Source: JACKCP01 sp051744925 (GTDB lineage: Bacteria; Desulfobacterota; Desulfobacteria; Desulfobacterales; JACKCP01). From it: a stretch of DNA of 9,718 bases. Location of the stretch: assembly GCA_051744925.1 (NCBI GenBank), contig JBNJDM010000079.1, positions 1-9,718 of the forward strand, in the 5' to 3' direction. Below, piece after piece: positions 6,275 through 9,718 of the stretch; within the stretch, counting starts at the first letter, position 1; every line of letters starts with the position of its first letter. The position numbers and the translations under genes are program-made. The notes beneath the pieces were generated by a model. It did no database searches. It was not told the origin of the DNA and worked only from the letters and a program-made list of their open reading frames with translations.

Positions 6275-7201
6275 TTGGATTCAGGGATTAAAAGATATAA
6301 GGATCTCAATACTTTTCTGCGCAATTATTTTGGTGAAAGGGTTCAGAAAATAAGTGTGGACGCAGGGTTTACATGCCCGAACAGAGACGGTAAAGTTTCA
6401 TACGGAGGATGCACTTACTGCAACCCGAGAGGTTCAGGTACAGGCGCATACTCACAAAGTATTTCAGTTGCTGATCAGCTTGAATCAGGCAAAAAAAGAC
6501 TTGGTAAAAGATACAAGGCAAAAAAATTTCTTGCATATTTTCAGTCATATACAAATACTTACGGATCAAAAGATTATTTAAAAAAAATTTATGACGAGGC
6601 TCTTTCTGTGGAAGGAGTCTGCGGTTTGTGTATAGGAACCAGGCCTGACTGCATTGATGAGGAAAAAATTGCAGTTTTTGAACAATATGCAAACTCTGGT
6701 AAACTTATATGGATGGAGTACGGTGTACAAAGCATACACGACAAAACACTTAAAAGAATAAAAAGAGGGCACGATTTTAAATGTTTTGAAAAAGCCGTTG
6801 AAATTACCCGCAACAAAGGGATTTATATATGTGCCCATGTAATACTCGGTTTACCAGGTGAAACAAAAGAAGATATGATAGAAACTGCTGTAAAACTTTC
6901 ACAAATGGGAGTAGACGGTGTTAAACTTCATCTTCTTTATGTTGTAAAAGATACTCCCATAGAAAAAGAATTTGAAGATAAAACCTTAAGATGTCTTACC
7001 CAGAAAGAATATGTTGAAGCAGCCTCAGATTTTATAGAACATATTTCTGAAGAAATGGTTGTTCACAGAGTTACAGGAGATCCTCACATAGATGAACTTG
7101 TAGCTCCTTTCTGGTCTCTTAGAAAAGATGAAACCCTTACAATGATAAATAAAGAACTTGATAAAAGGGGTACAAAACAGGGTTCGCGTTCAGTCATATA
7201 A
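6275..7201 (+). CDS. TIGR01212/YhcC-family radical SAM protein, possible MnmL-type tRNA U34 enzyme
   Basis: This is a 308-aa radical SAM protein of the E. coli YhcC / B. subtilis YtqA family. The cluster-binding cysteines are in an expanded pattern, C34-x11-C46-x2-C49, within AGFTCPNRDGKVSYGGCTYC. Family-typical blocks are LAYFQSYTNTY, GLCIGTRPDC, MEYGVQS, TLKRIKRGHDF, HVILGLPGET and VDGVKLHLLYVVK. The start is a TTG (6275) with AAGGA six bases upstream; there is no usable ATG nearby. As I recall, YtqA has been reported as MnmL, needed to turn cmnm5(s2)U into nm5(s2)U in B. subtilis tRNA. Divergence from mnmG here fits that role, but this is inference: E. coli has YhcC alongside MnmC, so family members may differ. 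It is first in a probable operon, 13 bp ahead of the ArsA-like gene. Confidence 0.9.
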   Translation: MDSGIKRYKDLNTFLRNYFGERVQKISVDAGFTCPNRDGKVSYGGCTYCNPRGSGTGAYSQSISVADQLESGKKRLGKRYKAKKFLAYFQSYTNTYGSKDYLKKIYDEALSVEGVCGLCIGTRPDCIDEEKIAVFEQYANSGKLIWMEYGVQSIHDKTLKRIKRGHDFKCFEKAVEITRNKGIYICAHVILGLPGETKEDMIETAVKLSQMGVDGVKLHLLYVVKDTPIEKEFEDKTLRCLTQKEYVEAASDFIEHISEEMVVHRVTGDPHIDELVAPFWSLRKDETLTMINKELDKRGTKQGSRSVI

Positions 7202-7214
7202 AAAAGGGGAAAAT

Positions 7215-8369
7215 ATGCAGATAAGACTTTTTACAGGAAAAGGCGGAACAGGAAAAACTACAATAGCAGCTGCAACAGGATTAAAAGCTGCAGAAAACAA
7301 TTTAAAAACACTTGTTATTTCAACAGATCCTGCACATAGTCTTTCAGATGCTCTTGATACAGAGCTTGGTCCCGAACCTGTTGAAATAAGCAAAAACTTT
7401 TATGCCCAGGAATTAAATGTTTATTATTCAATGAAAAAATACTGGGACAGTTTAAGAAAAATAATACTTGAAATGCTTAAATGGCAGGGTATGGACAAGA
7501 TTCAGGCAGAAGAGCTTTCTGCACTTCCTGGAATGGAAGAAGTCTCTGCTTTTTTATGGATAGAAAAATATTACAGGGAAGAGACTTTCGATTTTATTGT
7601 TATAGATTCTGCTCCCACAGGAGAAACCCTTACAATGCTTTCTCTTCCCCAAATGACAAAATGGTGGAGTTCAAAACTTTTTGCAATGCCCAAATTTGCA
7701 GCAAAAACATTCGGCTCTGCTATTAATGCAGCAATGGGACTTCCGTTTTCACAAAGCATAGATGAGCTTGACACTCTTTTGGAAAAGCTCGATTTTATAA
7801 ATACTGTTATGTCAGATTCTTCAGTAACAGCTGCAAGACTTGTGGTTAATCCCGAAAAAATGGTTATTGAGGAAGCAAGAAGGGCGTACACATATCTTGA
7901 GCTTTACGGTTTTAATGTAGACAGTGTGTATGTAAATAAAATCATTCCAAACGGCGAAGGCGGCAGCTTTTTTAAAAACTATATTGAATCCCAGGAAAAA
8001 TATTTAAATATTATACAAAAAGATTTTAATCCCTTAAAAATATTTAAAATTAATCATTCAGGAACAGAAGTTTTCGGACTTGAGCTTTTAAAAGAACTCG
8101 GAGATCTGATTTATTCAGATTCCAATCCTGAAGATATATATTCAACCGATTCTCCTTTTGAAATTAAAGAGCTTAAAAAAGGGTATATGGTTGAAATTAC
8201 ACTTCCGTTTGCTGAAGACAAAGAGGTTAAAGCTGTTAAAAGCGGTAATTATCTGGTTATAGATTTTGAAGGAAGAAGAAGGCATATTTATCTTCCAAGA
8301 TTTCTTTTGTTTTATGATATAACAGAAAAAAATTACAATGCTCCAAAGCTTCAGATAAAATTTTCATAA
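7215..8369 (+). CDS. ArsA/GET3-family ATPase with C-terminal HSP20-like domain
   Basis: This is a 384-aa cytosolic SIMIBI-class ATPase. It has a deviant Walker A GKGGTGKTT (8-16), switch I DPAHSLSDALD (38-48) and switch II DSAPTGET (131-138; Glu137 where ArsA/Get3 usually have His). After the ATPase core, residues from about 312 to the end form a beta-rich HSP20-like module (YMVEITLPF, YLVIDF, RHIYLPRFL). The ATG at 7215 follows AAGGGGA and starts right at the first beta strand; an in-frame TTG at 7158 would overlap the upstream gene and is less likely. The protein has no cysteine, so it lacks both the arsenite-binding cysteines of ArsA and the CxxC zinc site of Get3. No arsB, arsC or arsR is nearby. 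Arsenic efflux is therefore unlikely; a role in targeting or holding hydrophobic segments is possible but unproven. It sits between the radical SAM and TetR genes. Confidence 0.88.
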   Translation: MQIRLFTGKGGTGKTTIAAATGLKAAENNLKTLVISTDPAHSLSDALDTELGPEPVEISKNFYAQELNVYYSMKKYWDSLRKIILEMLKWQGMDKIQAEELSALPGMEEVSAFLWIEKYYREETFDFIVIDSAPTGETLTMLSLPQMTKWWSSKLFAMPKFAAKTFGSAINAAMGLPFSQSIDELDTLLEKLDFINTVMSDSSVTAARLVVNPEKMVIEEARRAYTYLELYGFNVDSVYVNKIIPNGEGGSFFKNYIESQEKYLNIIQKDFNPLKIFKINHSGTEVFGLELLKELGDLIYSDSNPEDIYSTDSPFEIKELKKGYMVEITLPFAEDKEVKAVKSGNYLVIDFEGRRRHIYLPRFLLFYDITEKNYNAPKLQIKFS

Positions 8370-8384
8370 TAAGGATATCTGTAA

Positions 8385-8966
8385 ATGAAAAAAGATCCTC
8401 CCGGAAAAATTAAAATAAAGGAATCTTTGCGCAGTCTTCTTAAAACAAAGGATTTCGATTCTATAACCACATCTGAAATTGCATCCGGAGCAGGGGTTAC
8501 AGAAGCTTTGATTTATAAATACTTCAAGGATAAACAGCATCTTTTGTATGAGCTTGTTGCAGAGATGTTTGATGAGGTAAACAGACTCATAAAATCAAAG
8601 GTTGATAAGGAAAAAAGTGCAAAGGATAAGCTTAAAGCCTTTGTTTTTTCTTCAATAGATACTTATTCCAGAGAAAGGGTGTTTGCAAAAATTATTCTTA
8701 TTGAAGTAAGAAGGATGCCTGCCTTTTTTCAGAGCAAGCCCTATCAGTCTGTAAGGCAGTATTCAAGATTACTTTTTGATATTCTTGCCATGGGAATAAA
8801 AACAAAAGAGTTTAAAAAAGAACCTGAGCCTAAAATATTAAGGGATATGATTTTAGGCTCAATTGAGCACACCTGCCTTTGGGGTATTATTTTTTCAAAA
8901 AAAATCGATGCTGATCAAATAACAGATCAGATATTTTCTGCAGTTTTAAACGGAATAAAACTTTAA
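8385..8966 (+). CDS. TetR/AcrR-family transcriptional regulator
   Basis: This is a 193-aa one-domain-plus-ligand-pocket repressor type. The N-terminal helix-turn-helix spans about residues 28-47 (ITTSEIASGAGVTEALIYKYF), followed by KDKQHLLYEL, as usual for TetR_N. The all-alpha C-terminal region (about 55-193) would bind a small ligand and dimerise; it includes AKIILIEVRRMPAFFQ and LGSIEHTCLWGIIF. The ATG at 8385 has AAGGA nine bases upstream. It lies 15 bp after the ArsA-like gene, so it is the last gene of the three-gene set. The next gene is an NDP-forming acyl-CoA synthetase on the same strand, with an imperfect inverted repeat in front of it, so an acyl-CoA-type ligand and control of that gene are plausible. 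Neither the ligand nor the target can be read from sequence. Confidence 0.9.
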   Translation: MKKDPPGKIKIKESLRSLLKTKDFDSITTSEIASGAGVTEALIYKYFKDKQHLLYELVAEMFDEVNRLIKSKVDKEKSAKDKLKAFVFSSIDTYSRERVFAKIILIEVRRMPAFFQSKPYQSVRQYSRLLFDILAMGIKTKEFKKEPEPKILRDMILGSIEHTCLWGIIFSKKIDADQITDQIFSAVLNGIKL

Positions 8967-9025
8967 CCTGAATTAAGCATTTAATATTTTTGACTACATA
9001 AATTTAAACTTGATTTTTAAAGCTT

Positions 9026-9053
9026 AGGTTAGTAATACTTACTCACTAAACCT
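9026..9053. promoter_or_regulatory. Imperfect inverted repeat upstream of the acyl-CoA synthetase gene (possible TetR operator)
   Basis: AGGTTAGT (9026-9033) and ACTAAACCT (9045-9053) pair apart from one extra A. Within them AGTAATACTTACT (9031-9043) is a second, perfect 5-bp-arm repeat. The element covers the expected -35 zone of the -10 box at 9064-9069, a place where a repressor would act. The TetR gene ends 60 bp upstream. Identity of the binding protein is inferred from position only. Confidence 0.4.
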
Positions 9054-9063
9054 TGTTTAAGAT

Positions 9064-9069
9064 TATAAT
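9064..9069 (+). promoter_or_regulatory. Candidate -10 box (TATAAT) of the acyl-CoA synthetase gene
   Basis: This is a perfect TATAAT hexamer 20 bp before the ATG at 9090. No good TTGACA-like -35 lies 16-18 bp upstream (that position is ACTCAC), which would fit an activator-dependent or weak promoter. Transcription would begin around 9075-9078, leaving a very short leader that still includes the GGAGG ribosome site (9081-9085). Confidence 0.45.
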
Positions 9070-9089
9070 CTCTTTTCCACGGAGGCTTT

Positions 9090-9718
9090 ATGCATAAATT
9101 TTTTTCACCGGATTCAATTGTTTTGTTCGGTCTTTCTTCACAGGATAAAAATGTTCCGCGCCTTGTTCTTGAAAATCTTTTAAGATGGGGATTTGAAGGA
9201 AGAATTTTCGGAGTTCATCCCAAAGCCGAAGATAAACATGTAAACGGCATATCTATATACAAAAGTGTTGAAGATCTGCCTGAAGCTCCTGATCTCGGGG
9301 TGATTTTAATTCCGGCCGGATATGTTCCCGAAATTATGGAAGGCTGCGGAAGAAAAGGAGTTAAACGCCTTATAATAATGTCGGGCGGTTTTAATGAAGC
9401 AGGTGAAAAAGGAGAAGAGCTTGCAGAAAAAATACAAAAAACAGCAAAAAAGCACAATATAAGGTTCATGGGCCCAAATTGCATAGCAACAGCAAATGCA
9501 TATAAAAATGTATGCCTTCCTTTTGTTCCGAATCTGAAAATGGATAAAGGCGGATTTTCCCTTATTTCACAAAGCGGCGGTCTTGGTGTTTTTCAGTGGA
9601 ATCAGTTCAGAAATGAAAATCTTGGAATTTCAAAATTTGCAAGCATCGGAAACAAGCTTGATGTTACAGAAGCAGAGGTTCTTGAATATTTCGGAAATGA
9701 TCCTGAAACAGAAGTTAT
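9090..9718 (+). CDS. NDP-forming acyl-CoA synthetase (acetate-CoA ligase type), N-terminal CoA-binding part, truncated by window
   Basis: About 209 residues are visible and the frame is open to the right edge. This family makes acyl-CoA from acid, CoA and ATP with ADP and phosphate as products, or runs in reverse to make ATP from acyl-CoA. Residues 8-45 form the Rossmann CoA-binding start (SIVLFGLSSQDKN, GRIFGVHPKA), followed by LGVILIPAGYVPEIMEGCGRKGV, the typical IIMSGGFNEAGEKGEEL and FMGPNCIATAN. The succinyl-CoA-ligase-like domain then begins with SLISQSGGLGVF (about 158-169). The phosphorylated-histidine region, and whether the ATP-grasp beta part is fused, lie beyond the edge. The ATG is preceded by GGAGG with a short 4-nt spacer. 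In anaerobes it commonly acts in acetate or branched-chain/aryl acid conversion, but the substrate is not determined here. Confidence 0.88.
   Translation, partial: MHKFFSPDSIVLFGLSSQDKNVPRLVLENLLRWGFEGRIFGVHPKAEDKHVNGISIYKSVEDLPEAPDLGVILIPAGYVPEIMEGCGRKGVKRLIIMSGGFNEAGEKGEELAEKIQKTAKKHNIRFMGPNCIATANAYKNVCLPFVPNLKMDKGGFSLISQSGGLGVFQWNQFRNENLGISKFASIGNKLDVTEAEVLEYFGNDPETEV

Larger units (their letters stand above)
8967..9089 (+). other. Intergenic region after the TetR gene
   Basis: This is 123 bp of AT-rich sequence. Just after the TetR stop, ATTAA-GCAT-TTAAT (8974-8987) could form a 5-bp A-U hairpin followed by ATTTTT, too weak to call as a terminator. The right half holds the inverted repeat and -10 box listed separately. 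No small gene is visible. Confidence 0.4.

Noticed and set aside
7158..7214. Upstream TTG start for the ArsA-like gene
   Set aside because: It would overlap the radical SAM gene by 44 nt and add 19 basic, non-family residues; the ATG at 7215 has its own ribosome site.
7215..8966. Arsenic-resistance operon suggested by the ArsA-like ATPase plus a regulator
   Set aside because: There is no ArsB, ArsC, ArsR or ArsD gene, the regulator is TetR type, and the ATPase has no cysteine.

Overview
The window comes from an AT-rich bacterial chromosome with close gene packing. The mix of genes (an MJ0042-type zinc-ribbon protein with a long acidic repeat tail, a FetAB/UPF0014-type ABC pair, an ArsA-HSP20 fusion ATPase, a TetR regulator and an NDP-forming acyl-CoA synthetase) suggests an anaerobic Desulfobacterota (Desulfobacterales-like) organism. 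That placement is inference from gene style and composition. I see no rRNA, tRNA, CRISPR array, insertion sequence or phage gene.

Layout: every gene left of about 6170 is on the minus strand and every gene right of 6275 is on the plus strand, with one divergent intergenic region between them. Reading leftward from 6170: mnmG (tRNA wobble-uridine modification), then a fetA-like ABC ATPase whose start overlaps the mnmG stop by 8 nt, then a fetB-like permease joined to it by a 1-nt TAATG overlap, then (after 91 bp) a CbpA-like type II J-domain co-chaperone, then a 350-bp intergenic stretch, then hpt (hypoxanthine phosphoribosyltransferase), and 12 bp later a zinc-ribbon protein with a very acidic, internally duplicated tail that runs off the left edge.

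Reading rightward from 6275: a TIGR01212/YhcC-type radical SAM protein with a TTG start, 13 bp, an ArsA-family ATPase carrying a C-terminal HSP20-like domain, 15 bp, and a TetR-family regulator. These three look like one operon. After a 123-bp gap holding an imperfect inverted repeat and a -10 box, the CoA-binding half of an NDP-forming acyl-CoA synthetase begins and runs off the right edge.

The most interesting link is across the divergent region. MnmG installs the cmnm5 group on U34 of tRNA, and the radical SAM family next door includes B. subtilis YtqA, which I recall being reported as MnmL, acting on that same cmnm5 group. The pair may therefore form a U34-modification locus. Other points of interest are a cysteine-free ArsA-HSP20 protein, a Fet-type ATPase with no Q-loop glutamine, and recent in-frame DNA duplication in the acidic protein. 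I do not see a clearly novel multi-gene system.
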